Origin: Typhlomys cinereus
Lineage: Eukaryota > Chordata > Mammalia > Rodentia > Platacanthomyidae
Direction of reading: 5' to 3'
Length of the DNA stretch: 64,000 bases
Assembly: GCA_023101885.1 (NCBI GenBank)
Contig: JALPQD010000160.1
Span: forward strand, 62,001 to 126,000
A program made the translations under genes and the position numbers. Within the stretch, counting starts at the first letter, position 1, and the number at the start of each line of letters is the position of its first letter. Under the pieces are notes generated by a model. That model did not search any database. It saw only the letters and a list, made by a program, of their open reading frames with translations, and had not been told where the DNA came from. Shown here in pieces: positions 33,525 through 45,949 of this stretch.

Positions 33525-34440
33525 CTGTTGCAGTGCATATGTGGAGTTACAAAGCTTTTCCAGTCTTCTCTCACCTTGTCACTTGTAATCAGCACTGTGC
33601 ATTCGTGTCTCTCTCTCTCTCTCTTGTGTATGTGCTCGTGTATGTGTGTGCTTGTGTGTATATGCCTCCTATCCATTCTTTTGCCTTTACCTCCCACCTT
33701 AGTGTAAAGACTCTGTTGCAAAGTTCTTGTCTTTCTAATTAGGTCTTTAAAATATTAATATGCATGATGGAAAGTTGTTGCTAGTGCTGTACTGGTGAAT
33801 GTCTAACAATTATTCTCAAACCAAAACAATTACAGAAATGCATGTGTATGTATTATTTTATAATATTTTTCCTGATACAAAAATATGTATGATTTTGTCA
33901 TTTTTCTATGCTGTTTAAACTATAGATAGTTTGTAGTTGTTACAAATAGTTTATGGTCCCCAGATATGTGTGGATTGATATTATTGATGTTTCCTTATGT
34001 ACAAAGATAAAAGCAATAGCTATGGGTGGCTGCTTTGAAGGACACTGATTTTATTGTAGTTGATTTAATATATATATATTTTCCAGAGAACCCCAACTAA
34101 TACGTCAATTGAATTTCATGACAATAATTTAATTTTTAATGCTGTTTTTATTTTGATTTATATATTGGGATTGAGCACTATGGCAATTAGTAGCAGTCAC
34201 CAATTTGACAATTGAAAATGAAGCGCTTGGGCTCATCTGCGAAGAGTTATTTAGTTAAGACAATTCCCGAGCAAACCTGTGAAAAATTATATAACCAGTG
34301 TGGGAAGACATAGCCAATTTTAGGTGGGACAATTCCCTGTGAAGTTAGGTAAGATGGTGGAGATTTGGTTCAGTATTTTGACAGACTTCCACATTGAAAA
34401 GTATACCCCTATCTCAGCTCCTTTTTTTTTGTTAGGGTAT
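33525..34440. other. Unique sequence, no gene seen
   Basis: AT-rich after the TC runs. No gene or transposon recognised. Confidence 0.45.
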
Positions 34441-34453
34441 GGCAAGTTCTTTT

Positions 34454-34734
34454 TTTTTTTTAATTTTTTTTTTTTATTCAACTGTGCGTGTGTGCGTATG
34501 TATGTGTGTGCGCGCGTGTGTCTGTGTGTATGTAGAACCATGGACGAATTCGGGAACCACCATGGATGCCTCCACTTCCTCTGCCCCGGGATTCACAGGC
34601 TCCGCCCTACCAGGGCCAGAAACACAGGCCGCCCCCGCTTCCGCCTGGCGTCTATACGTGGGGTCTGGGATCCGAACTCAGGACCTTCCGCCTGCAAGGC
34701 AGAGGCTTAACCCCTGAGCCACCTCTCCAGCCCA
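34454..34734 (-). mobile_element. B2-like SINE, antisense, with TSDs
   Basis: Same family as 5836-6131, read on the minus strand. The head GGGCTGGAGAGGTGGCTCAG ends at about 34733, the B-box-like GTCCTGAGTTCGGATCCC follows, then the GC-rich body, a CA-rich stretch and a long A tail (poly-T on the plus strand). The 13-bp duplication GGCAAGTTCTTTT lies at 34441-34453 and 34735-34747. It is close in sequence to the other two copies. Confidence 0.94.
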
Positions 34735-34747
34735 GGCAAGTTCTTTT

Positions 34748-36129
34748 GATTCCTAAATTTGATGAATTTTATCTTGTCATACTGATGAACTATCAGCAGA
34801 CACTGTGAGATAAGAATAAGCCCCATGCTAAGTTGTTTATTCATGCATTTATACTGGCCATAGAATAGTAAAGGGAATGGGTACCATAATTATTTCAGTG
34901 TTCGCGTTTCTAAAGTAAGCACACATCTTGAGTTCTTGACAACGGCTTTGTCTTAAGTCGTATGTCAACACCTGCCACCTCTCATGTTATCGGTATTGTG
35001 ATATCACTTTTTTCTGTCTCTGAAACACCAAGTGGCAAGATAAACCTTTCTTTCCACCAGAATTCTGTTGTTGGCACTTGCAGTACTTTTTTCTTCTATC
35101 GATGAATTTTTAAAATTAATTTTCTGGGTTAGCATGAAAAGTCGTGAGTTTAATGTTAGATATCGATGGATCTTTGATGCTCAATCATTATGAGTTCCTC
35201 TTTTTTTTACAAAAATATGAGTGACTTCACTACTTTCTCAATCTGTTATTCTGTATAAGCTTCCTGAATTATTCTTTATGCTTTTCACTTTCTATGCCGA
35301 ATTTAACCATAACAATTAAGATCTAAAATCCATCACAAGAATAGCTTGTATGTCTTCTTTTGAAGTATTGACATCAAATTATTTCAAAATAAATATTATT
35401 AATAAGTATTTATTATATATTTATATTATTTATATTACAGGTACCCTTAACACATGCATGCATGTTCTAGAATGGGATTCGGTTGCTTAGGTCATGGGCA
35501 AAAGATGCTATCACCCAGCGAATACATGAGTGGATAAAGCGATAGTGCAGTGTGTAATTTTATCGTTTAGAATTAATCATTTATAATTGGATCACAATAA
35601 CCAAGCATTCAAATCATCAGTATAAAAATGGAAAGACAAAGGCATTAATAAAGCAAGAAATGTTAGAAGAACCTGATATTGTCCTTTGAAATATATTTTC
35701 TGCCTCTATTATTTGATTCCTCACAGGCATATCTCTTTTTCCAGGCTTTAATATGCTTATGTTTATATTTTTGTTTTTAATCTATGTCTGTGATACATCA
35801 GGCACATGGCTTGAAGTGCATGCATGGACACAGTATTTAAGAATCCATTTCTTCATTAAATGTCATATCCACTAGACATGATCCAAAAATGATGGAGAGA
35901 AATTGTCAGCTTCTGCATCTCAAAACCTAGGAGATAAACTTTGACATAGTAATTGTAAAGGTAGAGTTCTCTGAAGGAATATATAATTTTTAGATTTGAC
36001 CAATGGAGGCATCTCCAAGACAAGAGCACATTTTAGCTAACATTTTTAGATATGTGTTGCAGTTACTCTACATGTGGCTAATAAATTCAAGATCAAATGG
36101 CTTATAGAACAGGAGGTTTTATTTTTTTT
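34748..36129. other. Unique AT-rich sequence, no gene seen
   Basis: No coding frame of note, and no recognised repeat apart from short ATGC-rich palindromic motifs near 35450-35465. Confidence 0.45.
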
Positions 36130-36485
36130 ATGATTGTCTGATTACTGTTCCTTGTCCAGCTTGGTAGGAGACCCCACACCAACACTAGGCGTCAAGGGAA
36201 CTGGCAACATCGTATCCACAAGACTGCAGAGATAGGAAAAAATTCCCTGCTTGCCAGACCCGCATGTCTGACCAAGTATACTAAAGAATGCTGACTTTCT
36301 CAACCCATTCCCTCCATCTTATTCACCTTCCCAAGGACTAGTCCCACCCACCATGGACTGGGTCTTCCCTATCAATTAAACAATCTTCTGCAGGCTCTCT
36401 TGGGGCTTAACTAATGATTCTCTACAAAAGTGTCTAGAATTCAAACCTAGAACCATCAAGTTCACACAGATATCTAACTATGACA
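36130..36485 (+). mobile_element. Dispersed repeat, pair member 2
   Basis: Aligns with 31790-32160. Shared landmarks are CTCCATCTTATTCACCTTCC, CCCACCCACCATGGACTGGG, TATCAATTAAACAATCTTCT and CTTGGGGCTTAACTAATGAT. It is independently diverged, so this is a family relation and not a recent segmental copy. Confidence 0.6.
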
Positions 36486-38465
36486 ATATGTATTTAAAGT
36501 CTGTTCTACCTAGTCATCATGCTACTGTAGTTTGTCTGCCTGGAAATTTCTGATTTGTGTCAAATATTTAATAAGTGACTCACTGTTTAGTAATAGACAC
36601 TTATAACATTTTACAAGTGTTGACTACCTTTTTTACAAGTTATTGTCAAAATGACTTGTAGCCAACTATGAAGAAGAATTAGGACCACTTCTGGCTAAGT
36701 GTTAATTAGTCAATATTAATTAATATAGCTTTATGTTTTTTCTGCTACCTTCTGTTCTCAGGAAGATGCCCCCCCCCCTTTTTGGAAAGGTTCATTGATA
36801 CATTCCTGTTTTTTTTTGCACATTCCTTCTTTTAATATGTTGGTACCTTATTAACAAATATTTCATCTTGGAAACATTCTGTTGTCTATTAACTTCTTTA
36901 AAAAACTGACAAATATATTATACTTTTAGTTGCCTTTTGGAGAGGAAGTATCCTATAGCAGAGCAGAAGACTGACCTGACTACTGGCCATGTTGGTGAAA
37001 AAAAATCTCGGTTCTACAACTTATTAGCTCAATTACCTTCTGAAAGTATAATTTTCGTTCATCTTCATTACATATGAAGAGGAAGTAATAGTAGTACCTA
37101 ACTTATATTGTTGTTATGAGGAATAAATCAATTATTAGAGCATGCAAACTTTAACTAGAACTTAAATGCTGATAAAATGATAGGTATTATATTTTCATTA
37201 GCTATTTGTTAATATGTACAATCATATGTATTAATTAGAAATTTTAAGTAAAACGATAAGTTCCATAAAAACAGTCAACTTGTGATATTTTTCATTATCC
37301 TATTCATAGTGCTTATAATAGAATATGTTCAATGAACTCTTATTCAAAGCATGGAAGAACAAATGAATTCTCACAAAGATGAGATTATAGCTGAAAGTGA
37401 TCTAATAATTAATTCAGTACATATAAAAAAGGTCAAAAATTTTTCACATGTGTCTTTCTGACTATGAAATGCATGTGCCTTATCACATAAGTTTGTGGTA
37501 AATTTTATCTTCTGTATTAAGGCAGACAACAGGAATCACTAGTCCTAGAAACTGACATATATCAAGGAAGAAGAAGGAAAGGGGTTAAGAACTAGAGAAT
37601 ATTCAAAAAAGGCATCTATGAGGATGGGCTCTGGAGTCTTCACGTTTAGGAACTACTCTGAAAATTGTCATCAACTGTAGAGAAGTCCTGAGTAAAACAG
37701 ATCCACACTAGATTTAAAAAGTGGACGTGAGCATCAGCAAGTGAAAAGCAAAAGACGACATTGTGGGATGGAGAGGAGGAGTTAAGAATAGAAAATGAAC
37801 AGAAGTTTCAAAGAAATTACATGCTTTGAAGCAAAGGGTCCAAAATTATCCTTATGAGCATAAGCTTTTTAATAGAATCTAATGACTCTACATGACTTGT
37901 CCTTTATGTTGAAGATTTTAGAAGAGTTGTTCTGATATGCATTGAAACATGAAGTTTGACTTTCCCTGAAAACTTCTGCACTGCAGTGTCTACTTCTACA
38001 ATTTGAATAGCAATTACAGGTGTCATAACCACCACTAAGCAGCCCAGCATACTCACAGTTCTTAAGCAAACAGAAATAGCAGTGTCAAGAACCTAATCTA
38101 CACCTTACAAGCTAATAGCTTGTAGTATAGCTATAGGCTACATGTTGAGTGCCATCAAATAAATAGTTTCAAGATTTCTTTTGAAATAACCATGGATTAT
38201 TAAGAAACAATAAATTAAATCTCCCTTTAAAGTTCCCTTTCTTTTTAACACATTTGAGGGGATGCTGAAGAGTGAATGTGGGGTCAGGTATGTGTTCTAA
38301 AACAAGGAGCAACACTCCCACCTCCAACAGTAGTGTTTATCCACGACAAGTGGAACATTGAATTTTTTTTTATAAACCATTATTCTAGATTTGTATGGAT
38401 TTTAAATATTCAGAAAAAGTTATTTTTCATGTTCCCAAGAAATGAGTATTGGATTTAACAACAGC
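36486..38465. other. Unique AT-rich sequence, no gene seen
   Basis: No supported gene or repeat. A C-run (about 36769-36778) and poly-T runs are present. Confidence 0.45.
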
Positions 38466-38480
38466 ATGCCAACAATCTTT

Positions 38481-38676
38481 TTTTTTTAAGATATATTTTT
38501 TTTTATTTCAGCTCATACAAACTTATTAGGTACACCAGTTCCCTCCCTCCCTCCTCCTCCCCCCATACCCCCTGCTTCCCCTCCTCACCCCTCTCCCTCC
38601 CCATCCCCCAGTGCCTCCGGCCCCAATTCCCAGAGAGTCCTTTCTTGTGCATGTCTGATTTTCCTCTGGGCCTTCG
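38481..38676 (-). mobile_element. Very short L1 3' end insertion with TSD
   Basis: About 196 bases of the young L1 3' terminus in antisense: poly-T, ATTTCAGCTCATACAAACTT, the GTACACCAG motif, and the C/T-rich form of the purine tract. It is truncated at CCTCTGGGCCTT. The 15-bp duplication ATGCCAACAATCTTT lies at 38466-38480 and 38677-38691. The near-consensus sequence marks a recent insertion. The purine tract supplies a spurious antisense 81-codon frame. Confidence 0.95.
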
Positions 38677-38691
38677 ATGCCAACAATCTTT

Positions 38692-40321
38692 CACATATGA
38701 TACTGATTTAGTTCTTTTCTTCAAGCTAAAGAGGAAATGTATTTTCAATTAATAATTCATTGTATTTGTAGATGATTAGATGAATATTTTGGATGCCATT
38801 CCTATTATAAGAAAGTGGAGCTAAACCTTTTTGAAAACGGTTTCATAAACACTTAGTAGTTCTATTAACTATTAAGTCTTTGACTATAAATCTCTATGTC
38901 CAGGTATTTCAGTGCTGCTAAGAAATTACTAAAAGTAACCATCATTTTCTTATAAATGGAATGATTCCAAATTTAATTTTTAAATGTACAATCAATTTGA
39001 TTTAGAAAATCTAGTGTTTGTCTATCTAAAATATTGTTTGATATCACATTGGTAAATATTCTTTTGCCACATGTTCTAAAACTTTACTCAGGCTACCTGA
39101 TACTTCATATTGTGCCATTTTTGCCTTCTTTTACCTTTCCAGCAAGTATCTGCCTGCTTCATTTGTTTCCCACTCAATAGTTATTGGAGCTCTTCTCTTA
39201 TCAGTTTTATCAAACCAATATTTATTACTCCTAATTTTGAATGTAATCATTCTAACTATACTAACCTGCACTTGCTTTATTTCCCAGAATTTAAAATGGG
39301 AAAAATTGGAGAAAATATTTTCATGGTCTCTTTCATAAACATTAAAACTAGAGTTAATATAGCATGATTTCAAAGAGACAATTTTATTATCAGTACCTTA
39401 TGAGCTCAACACTAAAGCCTTTTTACCAAACTTCCACATCTTTTTTTCTACATTTTTCTTTTCTAAAAGAAAAAATGGAAAGGAAAATGCACACAATCTG
39501 TTGAAGCTGTATTAAGAGCCCTTTCTCCAAACTCCATGCTCTAGAGTGTTTCCATTCCCACTTGCCACTGAATAGAAAGATTCATAAACTAAATATAGTC
39601 TATTGCATCTCAATATTTACATGACTCTTGTCACATTCAATATAACTTTCTGTAGTGTATTTTTGCAAAATTGATTAATCATGTTTGAGTATTAAATGTT
39701 CCTATCAATTTTAACTATCCACTAGTGGTTCTTTATGTAACTAAACCATTATTGCTCTATTTACTTAATGGCATTTTTTCCATTTTTGTCATATATGTAA
39801 ATGTTCCTTCAATGATCTTCATTCTTATTTCTAGATACAAGGACTACCTTCAGGATAGACTCCTCAAAAGAAGGTTTCTAATTTAGAAGTTTGCATATCT
39901 TAAATTTTTAACAATTATTGTCAAATCACTTCTCAAGGCAAATTATATTCTTTCCAATGGCTTGCAATAATTTTATTTTTTCTACACTTTCTTCAGCATG
40001 GATATTGCAGGATAGACTACAATTTTCCTCTGTAAAAGACATAATAAATTGTAAGTTCCTCTCTCTTTTGATTTACATTTTCCTAATTAGCAGTAAGTGT
40101 GCTTTTTCATACTTCTATTGGCCATTTGATTTCACTTATCACTGACACATTCATAATCTTGATCACATGATCACATTCTTTGTACTGTGTTTCTCTTATG
40201 AATGTATAAAACATCTTAAGATAAATAGCAACCCATTCTATCTTATAGAAATTGAAATATCTTCTAACTTTTTAGTGTATTTTTATGTATTATTCAAAAG
40301 TTATATTTTAAATGTCATTTT
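38692..40321. other. Unique AT-rich sequence, no gene seen
   Basis: Short frames only (75-85 codons), with no recognised domain, RNA gene or repeat. Confidence 0.45.
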
Positions 40322-40337
40322 AAAAGTATTATGTGTA

Positions 40338-40975
40338 TTGCAGGAGCAGCAAAACTGCAAAAGAAAATCAACAAACCACAATCCAGAACTTCAGAGATTC
40401 TATATCAACCACCTAGAACTAGGCCAGCTTAGTCTCTCCCCATCTTGAAGCTCAGGGAAATTTGTGGAAGAGGGGGCGGTAAGAGTGTAAGAGCAAAAGG
40501 ATGGGAGGAGCAATGATATGTAAGATACTCCACACAAGTTAGGGCTGAAGCAATCATAATTGGACTTTGCATGCCCTGTGCATTGTCCAACACACTGTTG
40601 ACCTCACAAAGTCTAGCATCTGCTAAAGGCACCAAGATCCTTGGAGGTAAAGGATTGGCAGCCACAGCAGTGTTCCTATACCTAAGGGGAACACGGGAAA
40701 GGGTTCAGGGAAAAGCCACTGGGTCCTTGTATGTCATCGGAGAGGAGGGCCCAGAGGAAAATCAGACATGCACAAGAAAGGACTCTCTGGGAATTGGGGT
40801 GGGAGGCACTGGGGGATGGGGAGGGAGAAGGGTGGGGAGGTGGAGCAGGGGGTACGGGGGGGGGGGAGGAGGAGGGAGGGAGGGAACTGGTGTACCTAAT
40901 AAGTTTGTATGAACTGAAATAAAAAAAAGTTTGTATGAGTGTAAATAATAATAAAAATGTATTGAAAAAGAAAAA
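40338..40975 (+). mobile_element. L1 3' UTR insertion with TSD and doubled terminus
   Basis: Sense 3' UTR starting TTGCAGGAGCAGCAAAACTG, with a G-rich tract at 40800-40885 including a ten-G run at 40857-40866. The 16-bp duplication AAAAGTATTATGTGTA lies at 40322-40337 and 40976-40991. The 3' end is unusual: AAGTTTGTATGAACTGAAAT is followed by an A run and then a second GTTTGTATGAGTGTAAATAA end. Two forms of the L1 terminus thus stand in tandem. Confidence 0.93.
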
Positions 40976-40991
40976 AAAAGTATTATGTGTA

Positions 40992-43075
40992 CAAAAATCG
41001 TATACAATAGTAATCATTGGAAATTTTTACTTAGATATCAATAGAGGCATTTTCTTATTTTGCTGTTTGCTTCTTTAGAATGATTGATTTTTTAATGTAA
41101 TTGACTTTTTAAATATTAATTGATACAAGAGTGGTAAGTGGAGCTGGCTTGTTAACATCTGAAATATTATTACTGATTTTTCAGGCCACTCATTACTTGA
41201 AGACATTACATTAGCTTTTTTCCCTCATTGCATCTCTCCTAGATCTTTCTGTCATTTAACTTCTATGCAAACCTGAATGATGCAATTCAAATCCTGGACT
41301 CTCAGTCCTCTAAATGCCTCTATTACAGTGATGTTTTCTTGACATCTATTTGACCTTGCTTTTACCAATTAGTACACGTGCTCTAGATTCTCAACTTCAA
41401 GGGTCTTGATCTTTAGCAACCACTTTCTACCCAGCTATGTATTTAGATCTATCAATACTATTTCCATTCAATGACTTCTAGGTAAACTATTGTTTTTCTC
41501 CTTTTCGTATATACCACAATCCTTCCTTTAGTTCTGAAGGATTGAAATTTCTATTTTTAAAAAAGTCCCACTCTGCCCAATGTCCATAAAAATGATTATG
41601 TTTAGAAAAAAGCACAGATTACTGAAACTCTACCATTATTTTGCCTACAAGTACTAAGTTGGCATTGACAGTGCCTGGTAACTAACCCATCCTTACTTCT
41701 CTACTCTACCATCCTGAGTTTCAAGCCTTTTGTTCCTCCAGATTTGTAATTCCCTATTGCAAGTCATGAAAGAACCATTCAAAAAGATAACTTTCACAAA
41801 TTTCAAATCTAAAGCTACTCATTTTCCAGCCTTTTTCATTTTGACAGAGTGCTTTGATCATGATTTTTTTTCCTGTAGCTATATATTTAGATTGTCACAT
41901 ATGTGGCTGAAAGTGTCTTCATTTCATATTTCTTCAAGTTTAATTAAATGTTTAGGCTAATAAGCTGCTATGAGTTACATGAGTGTGTGTATCTGTCAAA
42001 ACAGAAATTAATGAAAAGTTATATTTAAAAAATAATCTTTGGTCTTACCTTTTTATCACCATACTGTGCCTGGTGTTTAAAATAAACATCTTGCTACTAT
42101 AAAATCAAGGAAGAATGAGAAACTGGGCAATCTGCTGAAGTGTTTCCATATGTGTCCTAAGAGCAATGCTAATAGAGGCAGCTTTTTTCCTCAAGTTCAC
42201 AGGGATAGTCCCTTTTATCTAAAGGACATCATCAGTGAATGCTGTGGATCCCAAAACCAGGACAAGCAGGAACAGTTTCCTTCAAAAACACAAGTTCACA
42301 CAGGCTGAGGACAAAAAAGAAAAACAAAACATTGTAAAAGACTTGCTTCTAATCACAGGATATTTAGTTAAGTCATGATATTTAAAGATAACGATGTAGA
42401 CAAATCATTTCCTGAAGAATAATTTCTATTTTTTTTGCAACATACATTTTATATGGACTACCTTTCAACTCACATAATTATGATGATCTATTAGCTCATA
42501 AATGCTTTTAGAATTGACATTTTACAGTTAGTTTAAAAGGAATCATCAAATATAACTCAGGTGAATTTCCAGAAATACAAGTATTTCCAAATTAATATTT
42601 GTTATTTTTTCGTACATTTTTGCCTTAACAGATTGTTTATTAGCAGTGTATTTTCAAAACTAAATAAAGTGAAAAGGGGCAGATGTATGAAGATTGTTAG
42701 CAATACTAAGATATTGCTTAAGAATACTTTTGTGTGTCTGTGGATTGTTATACTGAATTACTATTTGAGAATTATCATTGAAATAACGAAAAAGAATAGT
42801 CATAAAATCACCTATGCCAAGATAAATCTGTAGATCAGTGGTAAAGTCTTCAGTACTGACCAAGAAAAATCCTGTGCCATCTCATGTTTGAAACATTTTG
42901 AAAATAATTTGCTTTTATTTTTCCATAGTAGTCAATTAACGCCCAAATTACAAAATATGATTTAAATTCACCTGGGTTTCATTTAATCTCAAAGTTTACA
43001 TTTTACCATTTTAAACCCCTATCCTTAAGCTTAATTCTCCAAATAATTGAACTCCTTTTTGCCCCTACCCTTGTG
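40992..43075. other. Unique AT-rich sequence, no gene seen
   Basis: No gene, RNA or repeat recognised. Frames up to 90 codons are AT-rich and unremarkable. Confidence 0.45.
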
Positions 43076-43091
43076 CTTCCTGTCCTTTCTT

Positions 43092-44129
43092 TTTTTTTAT
43101 TTTAATACATTTTTTATTATTATTTCAGCTCATACAAACTTAATAGGTACACCAGTTCCCTCCCTCCCTCCTCCTCCCCCCGAATCCCCTGCTCTCCCTC
43201 CCCTCACCCCTGCCGCCCCATCCCCCCGTGCCTCCCGCCCCAATTCCCAGAGTCCTTTCTTGTGCATGCCTGACTCTCCTCTGGGCCCTCCTCTCCGATG
43301 ACTTACAAGGACCCAGTGGCATTTCTCTGAACCCTTTCCTGTGTTCCCCTTAAGTACAGGAACACTACTGTGGCTGTCAATCCCTTGCCTCCAAGGATCT
43401 TGGTGCCTTTGGCAGATGCTAGACTTTGTGAGGTCGATAGTGTGTTGGACATTGCGCCGGGCATGCAATGTCCAATTATGATTGCTTCAGCCCTAACTTG
43501 TGTGGAGTATCTTGCAAATCATTGCTCCTCCCATCCTTTTGCTCTTACACTCTTACCGCCCCCTCTTCCGCAAATTTTCCTGAGCTTCAGGATGGGGAGA
43601 GATTAGTCTGGCCTAGTTCTAGGTGGTTGATATAGAGTCTCTGAAGTTCTGGATAGTGGTTTGTTGATTTTCTTTTGCAGTTTTGTTGCTCCTGTAATGC
43701 CCTTCACTCCATCGTGATGGGCACTGTATGTCACCCCCTGGCCAGAGACAGCAAGCTGTTAAACTGGAGTCTTATTATAAGAGCACATTCAAGGGTAGAT
43801 GTAATACTTATACCCAAAAGTGGAATCGCAGGGTCATATGGCATTTGGCAATGGGAGGGGTCAATCACCCATTTGCAAAATGGTTACTTTTTAATCTGCC
43901 GGACTATATGCCCTCCCCTTCTGGTGAGTTCATACCCCCTTAGTTGTAAATGATCAGGAACGAATTGTGAATTTAACTAGGTGTCACATTACTTTCTTGC
44001 AGTCCTTGATGGAGGCCTATTTTCTCTACTGTAACCTTGTCACTTCTCTCCTTGTTTCTGGTGTGGCCCTCCAACCCCATCCCTCCTGTTCATATCCTTG
44101 CAATTACTGTAGGTAATACATAGATTTAC
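43092..44129 (-). other. L1 3' UTR, complete, with ORF2-derived block
   Basis: Runs from the ORF2 stop to the poly-A. It contains the G-rich tract (C-rich at 43155-43240 on the plus strand). At 43808-43846 it carries a 39-bp block identical to ORF2 coding sequence at 44452-44490. It retains the CCAGAGACAGCAAGCTGTTA segment deleted in the 9.4-kb copy. Confidence 0.88.
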
Positions 44130-45933
44130 CTATGAGTGTCTCAAGATGGGCTGGGTGGGTTTGGTACTGGAGCCACCTATTAGGGAGTACATTTGGCGCT
44201 TAATTTTCTGGGTCTGGGATACTTCACTTAATATAATTGTTTCTAATGACATCCATTTCCTGGCAAATTCCAGTAATTCATCATTTTTGATGGTTGAGTA
44301 GTACTCCATTATATAGATGTACCACTTTTCCTTATCCACTCGTCAACTGTTGGACATTTGGGTTGATTCCATGTCTTTGCTATTGTAAACAGTGCTGCTA
44401 TGAACATGGTCGTGTTTGTGCTATCGAGGTGAACCTCTGCTGTATGGGGGGTTATACCCAAAAGTGGAATCGCAGGGTCATATGGCATTTCAATCTTTAA
44501 TTTCTTTAAGAATCTCCAGATGGCTCGCCAGAGTGGCTGTATGAGCCTGCACTCCCACCAGCAATGTAGGAGAGTTCCCCTCTCTCCACATCCTCTCCAG
44601 CATTTGTTGTTGTTTGTATTGTGGATTTTTGCCATCCTGACCGGGGTGAGATGATATCTCAGGGAAATTTTGATTTGCATTTCCCTGATGGCTAAAGAAG
44701 TGGAGCATTTTTTAAGATATTTGTTAGACATTTTAATTTCATCCCTGGTAAAGTTTCTTTTAAGTTCCAGGGCCCATTTCTTTAATTGGGCCATTGGTTT
44801 CCTTGATGTTTAGTTTTCTAAGTTCTTTGTGCACTTTGGACAGTAGAGCTCTATCAGATATGTGGTTAGTGAAGATTTTCTCCCATTCTGTGGGTGTCCT
44901 TTGAGCTCGTGTGACAATCTCTTTATCTGAACAGAAGCTCTTTAATTTCACAAGATCCCAACTGTTGAGAGTTGGTAGCAGTGACTGTGCCATTGGATGT
45001 CTGTTTAGGAAATGTTGGCCTAGCCCAATCAACTCGAGGGAGTTCCCTATCCTTTCAACTATGGTTTTTATAGTCTCTGGCCTGATATCAAGGTCCTTGA
45101 TCCATTTGGAATTAAGTCTTGTACATGGTGACAAGTATGGGTCGAGCTTTAATCTTCTGCATGTGGAGATCCAGTTTTGCCAGCACCATTTGTTGAAGAT
45201 GCTGTTCTTTTTCCATTGGATTCTTTGGGCCCCTTTGTCAAAGACCAAATGGCTGTAACTTTGTGGGCTTATATCTGGGTCTTCAATCCTTATCCATTGA
45301 TCTGTGTGTCTATTTTGGAGCCAGTACTAGGCTGTTTTTATAACTATGGATTTGTAATATAGACTAAGGTTCGGTATGGTGATACCTCCAGCAGTGTTTT
45401 TGTTACTCAGGATTGTCTTTGTTATCCTGGGTCTTTTGTGCCTCCATATGAATTTTGAGATTGTTTGGTCAACTTCTTTAAAGAATTGCTTTGGGATTTT
45501 AATTGGTATAGCATTGAATTTGTATATTGCCTTTGTTAGGATGGTCATTTTTACGATGTTGATTCTGCCAATCCAGAAGTCTTTCCACCTTCTGGTGTCT
45601 TCTGCAATTTCTTTCTTTAGGGTTTTAAAGTTTTCATTGTAAAGGTCTTTTACCTCCTTGGCTAGGTTTATACCAAGGTATTTCATTTTTTTAGGGGCTA
45701 TAGTAAATGGGATTGTTTCTCTCAAGGCTTTTTCACTTCTTTCATTCTGGGCATCTAGGAAGACCTCTGATTTTTGCACATTTATTTTGTATCCTGCCAC
45801 CCTGCTGAACTTCTCAATTAGTTCCAGGAGCTTCCTGGTGGAGGTTTTGGGATCACTCAGGTATAAGATCATGCCATCTGCAAATAGGGATAGCTTGACT
45901 TCTTCCTTGCCGATTTGAATCCCACTTATATCC
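44130..45933 (-). pseudogene. L1 ORF2, C-terminal part, partial
   Basis: Encodes the ORF2 tail from just before the catalytic FADD (about 45867-45878) to the stop TAG at 44130-44132. Open runs are 45327-45872 (181 residues, [20 protein letters not shown] region), 44760-45248, and 44309-44794, which holds the CX3CX7HX4C zinc-knuckle at 44549-44602 and the [11 protein letters not shown] block. The last run, 44130-44339, ends SQTQKIKRQM. Frameshifts join these runs, and one small in-frame loss removes LPCS before [10 protein letters not shown]. It is a 5'-truncated, non-functional remnant. Confidence 0.93.
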
Positions 45934-45949
45934 CTTCCTGTCCTTTCTT

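Larger units (their letters stand above)
43092..45933 (-). mobile_element. Young L1, about 2.8 kb, 5'-truncated, with TSD
   Basis: Minus-strand element containing the complete 3' UTR with poly-A tail (poly-T from 43092) and the 3' part of ORF2. The 16-bp duplication CTTCCTGTCCTTTCTT lies at 43076-43091 and 45934-45949. The 5' truncation falls in ORF2, in the reverse transcriptase just upstream of the FADD motif. The sequence is very close to the 9389-15184 copy, and this copy keeps the terminal AAGTTTGTATGAGC motif that the other lost. Confidence 0.96.

Noticed and set aside
33362..33742. 126-codon frame and its antisense 103-codon frame
   Set aside because: Both are carried by TCTCTG and TC microsatellites giving Ser/Leu-rich and Arg/Glu/Asp-rich strings.
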